DNA of 64,000 bases from Lachnospiraceae bacterium (GCA_017461725.1 JAFTXG010000027.1:23481-87480), one strand, 5' to 3'. Shown: positions 1-8,863, counted from the stretch's first letter. Program-made: numbers and translations. The notes: generated by a model from the letters alone, not told the origin.

Positions 1-757
1 CGAGCAGGGCGTTTGGCGCATGGACTACGAGGATATGGACCGTAAGCTGAAGCAGTACAAAATCCATCTGGCCATTTTCTGCTCTCCCCACAATCCCTGC
101 GGACGTGTCTGGGAACGCTGGGAAATCGAGAAAGCCATGGAGGTCTACGCGGCCAACGACTGTTATGTGATCTCCGACGAGATCTGGTCCGATATCATTC
201 TGAACGGAAACAAGCACATTCCGACCCAGTCTGTCTCCGAGGATGCAAAGCAGCGCACCGTCGCCATGTACGCGCCCTCCAAGACCTTCAACCTGGCCGG
301 ACTGATCGGCTCCTACCATGTGATCTACAATCCCTGGCTCCGGGACCGGGTGCGCTCCACCGGCAGCAAACCCCACTATAATTCCATGAACGTGCTGTCC
401 ATGCACGCGCTGATCGGTGCCTACAGCGACACCGGCATGGCATGGACTGACGAGCTGTGCGCCGTGCTCAGCGAAAATGTGAACTATGCCTGCGATTATA
501 TCCGTGAGCATTTTGAGGGCATCAAGGTCGAAAAACCTCAGGGCACCTACATGCTCTATCTGGACTGCACCGACTGGTGCGAATCTCACGGAAAGACCAT
601 CGACGAGCTTCAGAAGGCGGGCGTGTCCGTCGGCGTGATCTGGCAGGACGGACGCCCCTTCCATCACCCCTGCTCCATCCGGCTGAATCTGGCACTGCCC
701 CACAGTTTGGTGGTGGAGGCGTTTGAGCGCATGGATAAGTATGTGTTTAATGCCTAG
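1..757 (+). CDS. PatB/MalY-type PLP aminotransferase (cystathionine beta-lyase-like), 3' part
   Basis: The reading frame is open from the first bases of the window, so the N-terminus lies outside; about 251 codons remain. The fragment is the large-domain middle and small domain of a fold-type I PLP enzyme. It contains the CSPHNPCGRVW stretch typical of MalY/PatB, SDEIWSDI around the PLP-binding Asp, and APSKTFNLAG, whose Lys forms the Schiff base. Members cleave cystathionine or cysteine C-S bonds, or act as aminotransferases; the fragment does not separate these. A bidirectional hairpin follows directly, so it ends its transcription unit, and the next gene is convergent. Family is secure, substrate is inferred. 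Confidence 0.9.
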   Translation, partial: EQGVWRMDYEDMDRKLKQYKIHLAIFCSPHNPCGRVWERWEIEKAMEVYAANDCYVISDEIWSDIILNGNKHIPTQSVSEDAKQRTVAMYAPSKTFNLAGLIGSYHVIYNPWLRDRVRSTGSKPHYNSMNVLSMHALIGAYSDTGMAWTDELCAVLSENVNYACDYIREHFEGIKVEKPQGTYMLYLDCTDWCESHGKTIDELQKAGVSVGVIWQDGRPFHHPCSIRLNLALPHSLVVEAFERMDKYVFNA

Positions 758-787
758 TTCTCTGAAATTGACATCAATTAATATGCC

Positions 788-823
788 ATGGGTGGGAATT
801 CAAAACGGATTCCCACCCATAAT
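788..823. terminator. Bidirectional rho-independent terminator
   Basis: A 12-bp inverted repeat (ATGGGTGGGAAT / ATTCCCACCCAT) around a 9-nt loop is followed by AATTTTT on the plus strand. It sits between the convergent aminotransferase and VWA genes and can serve both. Confidence 0.8.
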
Positions 824-874
824 TTTTATCGGCTGTACCAAGGGCACATCCGATTTCTATTCTGTCTCATCCGA

Positions 875-2263
875 TTACTCAACCACAGTCACCATTCCGC
901 AGCACACAAAATCGGTATCAATATAGTGGGCGATCGCCTTCAGATGAAGGTTTCTCTCGTCACAGATCGCATTCGGCGTCCCGGCGGTATCCAGCGTCTC
1001 CGGCAGCACGAACTTTACGCAGCGCACCAGCACATCCCGGCAGCTCGACTCATCGTGTGCAGGAATCACCATGGTTTTCACGCCTCTGGACAATTCCAGC
1101 CCCTCATCCGTCACCTCATAGAGCAGCAGTGCCAATGCCACCCGCTTGCCGGGGCAGACGCTTCGGATGGTCACATCAACCTCCACGATGCGCCCCAGAG
1201 AAGAAAGCAGGACCTCTCCCTCGGTAAACACCAGCGCATCCCGGCAGCCCTCCACGGTCAGAGCCATCGGCACAGGGCAGGGCTCGGGAATCACGATCAC
1301 TTCATCATCACAGTCTACCAGCACACTGGGCGAAGGGAAGTCTACCTCATGATCCTCGCTGTCGGAGTAAGTCACGTCCTCATTGACTTCCAACACACCG
1401 TCTCTCACTCCTGTGTGGCGGATCACGAAGGAAACCGTCGCCGTCTCGTCCGCAGTCACTCCCAGTTCGTCAATTCTCCATACAAAGGTCCGATCACCGG
1501 TCTGTTCCACCGCACCATGGCTGGGTGTGCCGATGCTGACAAGCGTGAAGTCCTCAGTCAATTCCTCCTCAATCACAATATCCGTCGCACCGGGGCCGGA
1601 AATGGTCTGTGCCAGATTCTCAAACAGCTCCACCAGTTCCGCTGCGTTGGGGGTAATGCGAAGAAATTCATCCTTGGGGGAAGATGCCCAGGCAGTGAGT
1701 GCATCGATATTAATTCCGCCGTTTCCGGTGAGACCGATAACGTAGATCTGAATCCCCAGCGCTTTAGCCGCCTCGGCGATAGCGTCGGCGGAACCGCCCA
1801 CTGTAGTCTCTCCGTCGGTGAACATGATTATGATTTTTTGATTATCGGAAACCGCAGATAGCAATGCAATGGCTTTATTAAAGGCATCCACGTGGTTGGT
1901 TCTCCCGTTGGACACCAGATCGTCGATGGCATCTTTCAGATCATCCACCGAGGTGATCAGCTGCGTATCCTGGGTGGCATCATCAGAAAAGCTGACCACG
2001 CCGATGCGGCTGCCGCCTCCGATCTGCCCGTCAGTCTGTCCATCGGTATTTTCATCAATAATGTCCACAAACGCCTTGGCACCCAGCTTCAGATTGGCCA
2101 GAGGTTCCCCCTCCATGCTTCCCGATCGGTCAAGCACCAGAACCATATCAGCAGGATTTTCATTAATATTCGGTGATGCCTCCACCGACAGAGTCACCGT
2201 CAGCGTACCCCGGCAGGGGATTTCATTGGTTGAAACCGTTTTATTTCCAATTGGTTGACTCAT
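875..2263 (-). CDS. VWA-domain protein
   Basis: 462-residue protein of unknown role. After about 35 residues it has a von Willebrand factor A domain with an intact MIDAS: DRSGSM (DxSxS), GRTNH (Thr) and TDGET (Asp). A second beta-rich region (about 230-330) resembles the conserved repeat domains of surface adhesins, and the C-terminal third is Cys-containing and unassigned. There is no signal peptide, membrane segment or sortase motif, so despite its adhesin look it appears cytosolic. An AAGGAGGT site lies upstream; an in-frame TTG one codon earlier has slightly better spacing, and ATG was chosen. It is a single-gene unit convergent with the aminotransferase. Confidence 0.8.
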   Translation of the reverse strand: MSQPIGNKTVSTNEIPCRGTLTVTLSVEASPNINENPADMVLVLDRSGSMEGEPLANLKLGAKAFVDIIDENTDGQTDGQIGGGSRIGVVSFSDDATQDTQLITSVDDLKDAIDDLVSNGRTNHVDAFNKAIALLSAVSDNQKIIIMFTDGETTVGGSADAIAEAAKALGIQIYVIGLTGNGGINIDALTAWASSPKDEFLRITPNAAELVELFENLAQTISGPGATDIVIEEELTEDFTLVSIGTPSHGAVEQTGDRTFVWRIDELGVTADETATVSFVIRHTGVRDGVLEVNEDVTYSDSEDHEVDFPSPSVLVDCDDEVIVIPEPCPVPMALTVEGCRDALVFTEGEVLLSSLGRIVEVDVTIRSVCPGKRVALALLLYEVTDEGLELSRGVKTMVIPAHDESSCRDVLVRCVKFVLPETLDTAGTPNAICDERNLHLKAIAHYIDTDFVCCGMVTVVE

Positions 2264-2476
2264 CAACAGTATACCTCCTTAAGAGCTTACACTATAGAAT
2301 ATGTCGAAACGCGGCGAACGGTTAATCTCCGGCACCGATTTCAAATGGTTAACTCTGTCTCTGAATCGAAAAGCCTTTGACATCTCACCGGCATCACTTT
2401 ATAATAAAGAAAACTGGATGTGCATTTTTCTTTCCGCAATCGCAGCTACTGATTTTTGTATACAAGGAGACTCACC

Positions 2477-2860
2477 ATGCCCACCACCCATCTTCCACAC
2501 GACCACGGCCATAACCACGATACCCAGCATATTTTGGAACACATGCCCTGCCTTGAGGCCGCTTCTGAGGGTGCTGCCCTGTTTTCCCTGCTGGGCGACA
2601 GCTCGCGCATCCGCATCTTCTGGCTTCTGTGCCATACGGAGGAATGCGTCTGCAATATTGCCGCTGCAGTGGGGATGAGCGATGCCGCCGTCTCCCATCA
2701 CCTGAAAATTCTTCGCCTGAACAATATGATCTCCAGCCGCCGGGAGGGCAAGGAGATACACTATTCCCTGGCGGATAACGATCAGGCACGGTTTGCCCAC
2801 CGGATTCTGGATGATTTCTTCCGGATCAATTGTCCCTGTGACCATCCGCATGAAACCTGA
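2477..2860 (+). CDS. ArsR/SmtB-family metal-responsive repressor (CadC/ZntR-like)
   Basis: 127 residues with a winged-helix ArsR core (about 30-110): LLGDSSRIRIFWLL, then VGMSDAAVSHHLKILR as recognition helix, then the wing REGKEIHYSL. Cys57 and Cys59 lie in ECVCNIA, which matches the ELCVCD metal box of CadC-type sensors, and the C-terminus adds CPCDHPH. The N-terminus is His-rich (HDHGHNHD), a likely extra zinc-binding tail. The start is set by AAGGAG seven bases upstream; an earlier in-frame ATG at 2456 has no such site. The probable target is the operator at 5806-5825 in front of the HMA/P-ATPase genes, about 3 kb away on the other strand. Confidence 0.88.
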   Translation: MPTTHLPHDHGHNHDTQHILEHMPCLEAASEGAALFSLLGDSSRIRIFWLLCHTEECVCNIAAAVGMSDAAVSHHLKILRLNNMISSRREGKEIHYSLADNDQARFAHRILDDFFRINCPCDHPHET

Positions 2861-2930
2861 GACGCCTGTCAAATCGGATTTACTTATTCACGCATTACTA
2901 TACGAATTACCCTCGAAAAGGAGAAAAACC

Positions 2931-3425
2931 ATGAGCGTTGTCAATGAACCCAAATACAAAAACGGCCTTCTTCAGGCCATCCGTGAGCAGTTGGAGCACC
3001 GCGCACTGTGGATGTATCTGCTGTGCGACGAGGCAAAAAAGAAAGGGCTTGATCCCGAGGAGTACGCTCCCGCGGCCATCAAGCGCTGTGGACTCTATCA
3101 GGGTGCAAACCTGGTAAAAAAGGGCGGCAAGGACCAGAGCCTTAAGGGTCTGAAAAAGGCACTCTTTGGCAAGCCCGCTCAGCTGGTATTCGAGATGAAG
3201 ATTCTGCGCTGCACCGACGACAATCTGGACATCGACTTCCACTACTGTCCTCTGGTAAAGGCATGGCAGCGTCAGGGCTGCTCCGACGAGGAACTCTGCC
3301 GCCTCTGCGATCACGCCATGTGCGGAGACCGCGGTATCGCCGAGAGCTTTGGCTGTCAGCTGGAGCTGCCAAAGACCATCGCAAAGGGTGACGGTGTGTG
3401 CCAGATCCGGTTTGTGCGGAAGTAG
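2931..3425 (+). CDS. ATC-hydrolase-family protein (L-2-amino-thiazoline-4-carboxylate hydrolase-like)
   Basis: 164 residues. The C-terminal half carries HYCPLVKAWQ, a Cys-rich LCRLCDHAMCGDRG stretch and a run ending in GDGVCQIRF, the signature of the ATC_hydrolase family. The one characterised role in that family is ring opening of 2-amino-thiazoline-4-carboxylate to cysteine derivatives; most members have no proven substrate. The start follows AAAAGGAGAAAAACC. It lies 70 bp behind the ArsR gene on the same strand and may be cotranscribed, so a thiol or metal-stress link is possible but inferred. The large inverted repeat at 3437-3664 follows its stop codon. Confidence 0.75.
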   Translation: MSVVNEPKYKNGLLQAIREQLEHRALWMYLLCDEAKKKGLDPEEYAPAAIKRCGLYQGANLVKKGGKDQSLKGLKKALFGKPAQLVFEMKILRCTDDNLDIDFHYCPLVKAWQRQGCSDEELCRLCDHAMCGDRGIAESFGCQLELPKTIAKGDGVCQIRFVRK

Positions 3426-3436
3426 TCATACGCTAA

Positions 3437-3664
3437 AAGGGCTGCGGCGAAAGTGCCGTTCTGCTTGATTTATAAAGATCCCCTCAGAAATAAACCCAAG
3501 AAACGCGCTCTCGCTCCACTCCGTCTCGCAGCGGATACTAAGTTCATCCGTCGCCTACTGGCTAGGATTCACTAAGTACCGGCGGCCGGAGAGGGTTTCT
3601 CTTTCGTTTATTTCTGAGGGGATCTTTTTCAAATGAAACATCTGCACTTTCGGCGCAGCCCCTT
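3437..3664. repeat. 228-bp nested inverted-repeat element between convergent genes
   Basis: Two pairs of inverted repeats are nested: outer arms 3437-3456 and 3644-3664 (near-perfect, about 20 nt) and inner arms 3474-3495 and 3606-3627 (22 nt, perfect). The roughly 110-nt core contains smaller GC-rich complementary stretches and the words ACTAAGTTCATCC and ACTAAGTACC. There is no ORF and no obvious target-site duplication. It may be a MITE-like element, a structured RNA or an elaborate bidirectional terminator between the ATC-hydrolase and P-ATPase genes. Confidence 0.7.
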
Positions 3665-3675
3665 AATTACCGTCG

Positions 3676-5544
3676 TCATAGTTTCTTCGTATCTAGCGCC
3701 CTCATGGCATTGACCACCGCGATCACCATGACGCCCACGTCGGCGAAGATCGCCAGCCACATATCGGCTTTACCGATAGCGCCCAAAATCAGGCACAACG
3801 CCTTGACGGTCAGCGCAAACCAGATATTCTGGTGCACGATACCCAGGCACTTTCGGGAGATTTTCATCGCCAGTGCGATCTTTGCGGGGTCATCGTCCAT
3901 CAGGACCACATCCGCCGCCTCGATGGCCGCGTCGCTGCCCATGGCCCCCATGGCGATACCGATGTCCGCTCTGGAGAGCACCGGCGCATCGTTGATGCCG
4001 TCGCCCACAAAGGCCAGTTTTTCCCTGCCGGTCTTCTGCTCCAGCAGTTTCTCCACCCAGTCGACCTTGTCGCCGGGAAGCAGCTCACTGTGATATTCGT
4101 CCACAGCCAAGTCCTTCGCCACCGCGGCAGCCACCTGCTCACTGTCTCCGGTCAGCATGACAGTCCTCTTCACTCCCGCGGATTTCAGTCCGGCGATGGC
4201 CTGCTTCGCCGTCGGTTTTACCACGTCACCGATGACGATATGGCCTGCGTACGCACCGTCCACCGCCACATGGACGATGGTTCCGGTCACCTCGCAGGGG
4301 TCGTGGGTGATACCGATTTTCTTCATCAGTTTATCATTGCCGGCGGCCACCCGCTTGCCATCGACGATGGCGCGCACGCCGTGACCGGCCACCTCATCAA
4401 ATCCCTCGATCCGGGACAGATCCAGCTCCTCCGGGCATGCCTCCCGCAGACTCTTGCTGATGGGATGGGTGGAATAGCACTCTGCCAGCGCCGCCAGCGT
4501 CAGCAGTTCGTCCGCCTCCATCCCGCCCGCAGGATGAACAGCCTTCACCTCAAACACACCCCTGGTCAGTGTTCCGGTCTTGTCAAACACCACATGAGCA
4601 CTCTCCGCCAACGCCTCCAGGTAGATGGAGCCCTTCACCAGGATGCCTCGGGCGGAGGCCCCGCCGATTCCGCCGAAGAAGGACAGCGGAATGGAGATCA
4701 CCAGCGCACAGGGACAGCTGATGACCAGGAAGGTCAGACCTCTGGTGATCCAGTCGCCCCAGCCTGCCGGCTGGCCCAAAATCAGTACATTGAACAGCGG
4801 CGGCAGCACGGCCAGTGCCAGTGCCGCGTAACACACGATGGGTGTGTAATATTTCGCAAAGCGGGTGATGAAATTCTCCGCCTTCGACTTTTTCATGGCT
4901 GAGTTTTCCACCAGCTCCAGCACCTTGGACACAGTGGACTCGCCGAACTCCTTGGTGGTTCTCACCTTCAGCAGTCCGGTCATATTGATGCAGCCGCTGA
5001 TGATCTCATCGCCCACAGCCACATCTCTGGGAAGGCTCTCTCCGGTCAGCGCGCTGGTATTTAAGGTGGAAACACCTTCCTCCACCACACCGTCGATGGG
5101 CACCTTCTCACCGGGCAGAATGACGATCACCGTGCCGATCTCCACATCGTCGGGGTCCACCTGCTCGAGGCCGTCCTCCGTCTCGACGTTCGCGTAATCG
5201 GGACTGATGTCCATCAGGTCACTGATGCTTTTGCGGCTCTTACCCACCGCGTAGCTCTGGAACAGCTCGCCGACCTGGTAAAACAGCATAACCGCCACAC
5301 CCTCCAGGAAATCGCCCAGAAGGACCGCGCCGACGGTGGCCACCGCCATCAGAAAATTCTCATCGAACACTTCACCGTGGGTGATACCCCAGACGGCCTT
5401 ACGCAGGATATCGTATCCCACAATAAAGTAGGGAATCAGATACAAAAGCTGCCAAAGACCCTCCAACTGCAGTGCCAGCAACACCACCAGCAATGCCGCA
5501 GCCGCCAGAATCCGGTACAGCATGATTTTTTGTTTACGGTTCAT
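3676..5544 (-). CDS. Heavy-metal P1B-type ATPase (Zn/Cd/Pb exporter)
   Basis: 622 residues. Actuator domain with TGES (about 167-170), transmembrane metal-binding CPC (277-279, in SCPCALV), phosphorylated Asp321 in DKTGTLT, the P1B His-Pro pair in STHPISKSL, and the hinge GDGINDAPVL. CPC plus the C-terminal membrane segments fit the ZntA/CadA class that exports Zn2+, Cd2+ or Pb2+; copper ATPases look similar, but the CadC-like regulator and the SmtB-type operator favour zinc/cadmium. The usual N-terminal HMA domain is absent: the protein starts just before the first membrane helices and the HMA is the separate small gene upstream. Start follows AGGAGCGGAGT. Second gene of the operon led by 5557-5778. 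Confidence 0.92.
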   Translation of the reverse strand: MNRKQKIMLYRILAAAALLVVLLALQLEGLWQLLYLIPYFIVGYDILRKAVWGITHGEVFDENFLMAVATVGAVLLGDFLEGVAVMLFYQVGELFQSYAVGKSRKSISDLMDISPDYANVETEDGLEQVDPDDVEIGTVIVILPGEKVPIDGVVEEGVSTLNTSALTGESLPRDVAVGDEIISGCINMTGLLKVRTTKEFGESTVSKVLELVENSAMKKSKAENFITRFAKYYTPIVCYAALALAVLPPLFNVLILGQPAGWGDWITRGLTFLVISCPCALVISIPLSFFGGIGGASARGILVKGSIYLEALAESAHVVFDKTGTLTRGVFEVKAVHPAGGMEADELLTLAALAECYSTHPISKSLREACPEELDLSRIEGFDEVAGHGVRAIVDGKRVAAGNDKLMKKIGITHDPCEVTGTIVHVAVDGAYAGHIVIGDVVKPTAKQAIAGLKSAGVKRTVMLTGDSEQVAAAVAKDLAVDEYHSELLPGDKVDWVEKLLEQKTGREKLAFVGDGINDAPVLSRADIGIAMGAMGSDAAIEAADVVLMDDDPAKIALAMKISRKCLGIVHQNIWFALTVKALCLILGAIGKADMWLAIFADVGVMVIAVVNAMRALDTKKL

Positions 5545-5556
5545 ACTCCGCTCCTA

Positions 5557-5778
5557 TCAGTCAAGGAAGATCTCGCAGTCGGACTCCACTTTCTTACAGG
5601 CCTTCAGCACATCCGCCATCACCGCTGCAGGGTCAGCGCCCTCCAAAAACTCCACCTTCATCTTCTGGGTCATAAAGGATACGGTGGCATCTGCCACACC
5701 TGCGGTCTTCTTCGCAGCCTCCTCCATCTTAGATGCACATACAGCACAGTCTACCTCGATTTTGTAAGTCTTTTTCAT
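5557..5778 (-). CDS. Free-standing HMA heavy-metal-binding protein
   Basis: 73-residue protein with one HMA fold: beta strand KTYKIEVD, then CAVC (Cys11, Cys14), then SKMEEAAKKTAGVADATVSF and a terminal strand. These small proteins bind one metal ion and pass it to a P-type ATPase. Only 12 bp separate it from the ATPase gene, which itself lacks an HMA domain, so the pair is a split version of the usual single protein. The start at 5778 is preferred because GAGGAGAAGATCA precedes it; a longer frame starting at 5811 would begin inside the operator at 5806-5825. Confidence 0.85.
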   Translation of the reverse strand: MKKTYKIEVDCAVCASKMEEAAKKTAGVADATVSFMTQKMKVEFLEGADPAAVMADVLKACKKVESDCEIFLD

Positions 5779-5805
5779 TGATCTTCTCCTCATCCTCTTT
5801 TTATC

Positions 5806-5825
5806 ATTCAAACAATCGTTTGAAT
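5806..5825 (-). promoter_or_regulatory. ArsR/SmtB-type operator
   Basis: The palindrome ATTCAAAC-AATC-GTTTGAAT, flanked by GTTC, matches the imperfect inverted repeat bound by SmtB/CadC/CzrA-type repressors. It lies between the -10 box and the HMA start codon, where a bound repressor would block transcription. Confidence 0.82.
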
Positions 5826-5835
5826 GTTCACTTAA

Positions 5836-5864
5836 AGAATACCTCCTGACAATGTATTTGTCAA
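5836..5864 (-). promoter_or_regulatory. Sigma-A promoter of the HMA/P-ATPase operon
   Basis: On the minus strand: -35 TTGACA (5859-5864), 17-bp spacer, -10 TATTCT (5836-5841). The -35 region is part of an inverted repeat (TGACAA-TGTAT-TTGTCA), possibly a second protein site. Confidence 0.78.
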
Positions 5865-5915
5865 GAGGTTTCTAGACAAAAATCATCCCACACGCAGAAA
5901 ACTCTCCGATATCAC

Positions 5916-6875
5916 TCAAACGCTTTCATCAGAAATACCTGCCGTCTCCTTCACGATATATCGAGGCCGATGCTTCGTCTCCAGATAAATCTTTCCGATA
6001 TACTCTCCGATCACGCCAAGAGAAAGGATCTGCAATCCACCCAGCGCCCATATGGATACACCCAGACTGGCCCATCCGCTGACCACATTGCCGGTGATAT
6101 AGCTGACTAAACAGTATACCAGCATGACCAGACTCACCATAAAAGCAAATGCTCCCAGCGTCGTCACAAACCGAATCGGCTTGATCGTAAAAGAGGTGAT
6201 TCCCTCAAAGGCAAAGGCCAGCATCTTCTTTAACGGATACTTGGACTCTCCGGCAAACCGCTCGCCACGCTCATAGGTCACTGTCGCCGACGGATAGCCG
6301 ATCTGCGGAATAATGCCTCGTAAGAACAGATTTACCTCGTCAAACTCCTCCAGACCGTCAAGCGCTCTCCTGCTCATCAGGCGATAATCCGCATGATTGA
6401 ACACGATCTCCACGCCAAGGAACTTCATCACATGATAAAAGCCTTCGGCTGTGGTCTTTTTAAACCAGGTGTCCTTTTCTCTGGAAGAACGCACACCGTA
6501 TACGATATCATTTCCCGCATGGAATGCATCCACCATCTTCTCAATGGCATTCACATCATCCTGCAGGTCTGCATCCAGAGAGATCACTGCGTCCGCATGC
6601 TTTTTCGCCTCCATCAAGCCGGCCAGAAGCGCATTCTGATGCCCTCTGTTTCTGGAGAGACAGAGACCGCAGGTCCAGGGGCTGGTCTCCGAATACCCTT
6701 TGATCAACTCCCAGGTATTATCCTTTGAACCGTCATTCACATACAACGCGCGGCTTTTTTTATCGATTTTACCGCTCTTCACCATCCCCTCCAAAATCTG
6801 ATCCAGACGGCTGACCGTCTCCGGCAGAACCTCCGACTCATTATAACAGGGAATTACCAGATACAAAACTGTCAT
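5916..6875 (-). CDS. Family 2 glycosyltransferase, polyprenyl-phosphate sugar synthase type (GtrB/DPM1-like)
   Basis: 319 residues. N-terminal GT-A domain (about 1-225): VIPCYNESEVLPE, YVNDGSKDNTW and SLDADLQDD, with DxD-type metal binding. Two C-terminal membrane helices (about 235-260 and 270-295) follow, as in bactoprenol glucosyltransferases that load a sugar on undecaprenyl phosphate at the inner face of the membrane. The upstream gene on the same strand, 34 bp away, encodes a polytopic protein that could use the lipid-linked sugar. No GtrA flippase is adjacent here, unlike the set at 54599-58770. GGAGGAACGCTAA precedes the start. Confidence 0.88.
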   Translation of the reverse strand: MTVLYLVIPCYNESEVLPETVSRLDQILEGMVKSGKIDKKSRALYVNDGSKDNTWELIKGYSETSPWTCGLCLSRNRGHQNALLAGLMEAKKHADAVISLDADLQDDVNAIEKMVDAFHAGNDIVYGVRSSREKDTWFKKTTAEGFYHVMKFLGVEIVFNHADYRLMSRRALDGLEEFDEVNLFLRGIIPQIGYPSATVTYERGERFAGESKYPLKKMLAFAFEGITSFTIKPIRFVTTLGAFAFMVSLVMLVYCLVSYITGNVVSGWASLGVSIWALGGLQILSLGVIGEYIGKIYLETKHRPRYIVKETAGISDESV

Positions 6876-6909
6876 TTAGCGTTCCTCCTCAACCAATATC
6901 GTTTCCCGT

Positions 6910-8385
6910 TTAGTTTGCTGCATCCTTTAATTGATACAGATAGTAATCGTAAATCTTTCCGGCGAAAAACATGGACGACTCTGCCACACACTCATAGTTT
7001 TCCGATCTCAGCTCATATGTCCTTGTGACAACAAAATCCACTTCGCCGTTTGCCACCACTGCCCGCTGTGAGTCCATGACATCCGGGAGCGGTATATTTA
7101 AATAGCAGAAAAACCGGGTATTTGGCACAATCCCCGCCGCCGTATAAAAGCCACCGTCCAAAAATCCGTAATTCAACAGTGTGGCATTCTCTTTCCGATT
7201 GATGATTTCAGCGAACTGATACTGGGGCATGTCCTCCTTCTCGTAGGACATCAGATACGTATTTCCACTGATCATATAGGCCAAAAGGACCGCCAACACC
7301 CCAGTAAGCGCTGTGCTCAACCCACAAAACACCCTATCCATCCGTATCCGCCCCAACAGCTTACAGAGAGGGATCAGTCCTACAAATGAGAATACCGCCA
7401 AAATAAAACCGTAGTAAACATATCCCCGCCCCATGCCGTAGACCGTCAGACAGGTGAGCACCAACACGGTCACCATGTGAAATTTCATACTCCACTTCTC
7501 TTTCAGCAGGATCCAGACCAGACCGATCTCCGTCAGCAGCGCGTACTGGATATTTCGTTTAAATGTCCACTTGGTGGAAAGCCATGCGGTCTCCAGGATA
7601 GTACCCAGTTTTTCCCACAACGTCTGGGTCTCAGAGATCTCCACGTCCGCATAGAGGAACATATTATCGTAAAAATATACCTGCCAAAGATCACCCAGCG
7701 CTCCGTTTACCGCGAAATAGAGAAGAATCGGCAAGGACACCGCTCCGACACCAGCCAAAACCCAGCCGATGGAGGAAAAAAGTTTTCTGAAACCGCCTTT
7801 GCGCAAGGCAATGACCGCAGGTACAATGAACCATCCCACAAAAAAGCCCAACATCGTATACTTGATCCAGAGCACACAGGCACCCGTGGCTCCGGCCAGG
7901 AAAAATCCCCCGCGGCTGACCTCCTCGTCCCTTTGCAGTGCAGAAAATGAAACCAGCAGACAGAGCGCGTACATGGGAACACAAAATTCCTCGGCGCTGT
8001 CACCATAGGAAAGACTGGGCGCAGAATACACCAGTGCCGCAAGGATCGGCAGCGTTATCACAGCTGCCCACATACAATATTCTTTTAATGTCCGATAGAC
8101 ACAGAATAAAAACACAGCCGCCGCCAACACCTCAAACAGATACACGCCGGTAAATGACCCCGGTGAAATCACATACGCAACCGCATGAATCATATAGAGC
8201 AGCGGACCTTTCTGCTCATAAATATCCCGATACAGCACCTTTCCGTGAATCATGGATTTTCCCACCGTATAAAAACAGTTGGAATCTACCCAGTCATTCA
8301 GCGGATACAGAAACGAAGACTTGGTGCAGATCATCAGCACAGCTGCCGAAATAACAAGACAAAACAAAAACGCTTTTCCCCTCAT
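6910..8385 (-). CDS. Polytopic membrane protein, probable GT-C-type glycosyltransferase
   Basis: 491 residues, many predicted membrane helices and a hydrophobic N-terminal segment (MRGKAFLFCLVISAAVLM). After the first helix comes a soluble loop with NDWVDSNCFYTVG and YRDIYEQKGPLLY; an acidic first extracellular loop with Asp/Glu near a helix end is the hallmark of GT-C enzymes that transfer sugars from polyprenyl-phosphate donors. The pairing with the GtrB-like gene just downstream supports that role. The start is taken at 8385 behind GGGAAGGATTGATT; a longer frame to 8430 lacks a hydrophobic start and a clear ribosome site. Acceptor is unknown. Confidence 0.7.
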   Translation of the reverse strand: MRGKAFLFCLVISAAVLMICTKSSFLYPLNDWVDSNCFYTVGKSMIHGKVLYRDIYEQKGPLLYMIHAVAYVISPGSFTGVYLFEVLAAAVFLFCVYRTLKEYCMWAAVITLPILAALVYSAPSLSYGDSAEEFCVPMYALCLLVSFSALQRDEEVSRGGFFLAGATGACVLWIKYTMLGFFVGWFIVPAVIALRKGGFRKLFSSIGWVLAGVGAVSLPILLYFAVNGALGDLWQVYFYDNMFLYADVEISETQTLWEKLGTILETAWLSTKWTFKRNIQYALLTEIGLVWILLKEKWSMKFHMVTVLVLTCLTVYGMGRGYVYYGFILAVFSFVGLIPLCKLLGRIRMDRVFCGLSTALTGVLAVLLAYMISGNTYLMSYEKEDMPQYQFAEIINRKENATLLNYGFLDGGFYTAAGIVPNTRFFCYLNIPLPDVMDSQRAVVANGEVDFVVTRTYELRSENYECVAESSMFFAGKIYDYYLYQLKDAAN

Positions 8386-8570
8386 AATCAATCCTTCCCC
8401 CGGCCAACCATCTGTTTCTCCGGCTGACACTTTAGTACCCCCATATTGTTATAGTCTACCAGTTTTCACCGGAAATGTCTATGTTTTCACTCAATTTTTT
8501 TATCTTCAGTAAACTGGTCAAGCCACACTTCATATCATGTTATTGTAAAAACCTTTTGGAGGTTATTCTC

Positions 8571-8831
8571 ATGAGTGATTTAGCTGCTACTAACTGCGGA
8601 AATGGCTGCGGATGCGGCAACAACAGTTGTATCTGGATTATCCTGATCCTTCTCTTCTGCTGCGGTGGTTTCGGTTCTTCCGCATCTGACGGATGCGGCT
8701 GTGGCAACAGCTGGGGCGACAACAGCTGCATCTGGATCATCCTGATCCTGCTCCTTTGCGGCGGATGCGGCAACAGCGGAAACATGTGGGGTGGATGCGG
8801 CAACAGCCGTGACAACTGCGGATGCTGCTGA
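8571..8831 (+). CDS. Small Cys/Gly-rich protein with duplicated hydrophobic segment (chorion-class high-cysteine type)
   Basis: 86 residues, 15 of them Cys (9, 13, 15, 20, 30, 31, 42, 44, 53, 63, 66, 76, 83, 85, 86). Two copies of SCIWIILILL (19-28 and 52-61) alternate with CGCGN-type clusters, so the protein looks like two hydrophobic segments between Cys/Gly/Asn-rich loops. The second half is a duplication of the first, visible in the DNA too. Similar proteins are annotated in Clostridia as chorion class high-cysteine HCB protein 13; no function is established. GGAGG precedes the start with good spacing and a terminator follows. It seems to be a single-gene unit. Confidence 0.82.
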   Translation: MSDLAATNCGNGCGCGNNSCIWIILILLFCCGGFGSSASDGCGCGNSWGDNSCIWIILILLLCGGCGNSGNMWGGCGNSRDNCGCC

Positions 8832-8863
8832 TCGGCATTTTCGGTCAGTCCGCCTGAATAATC

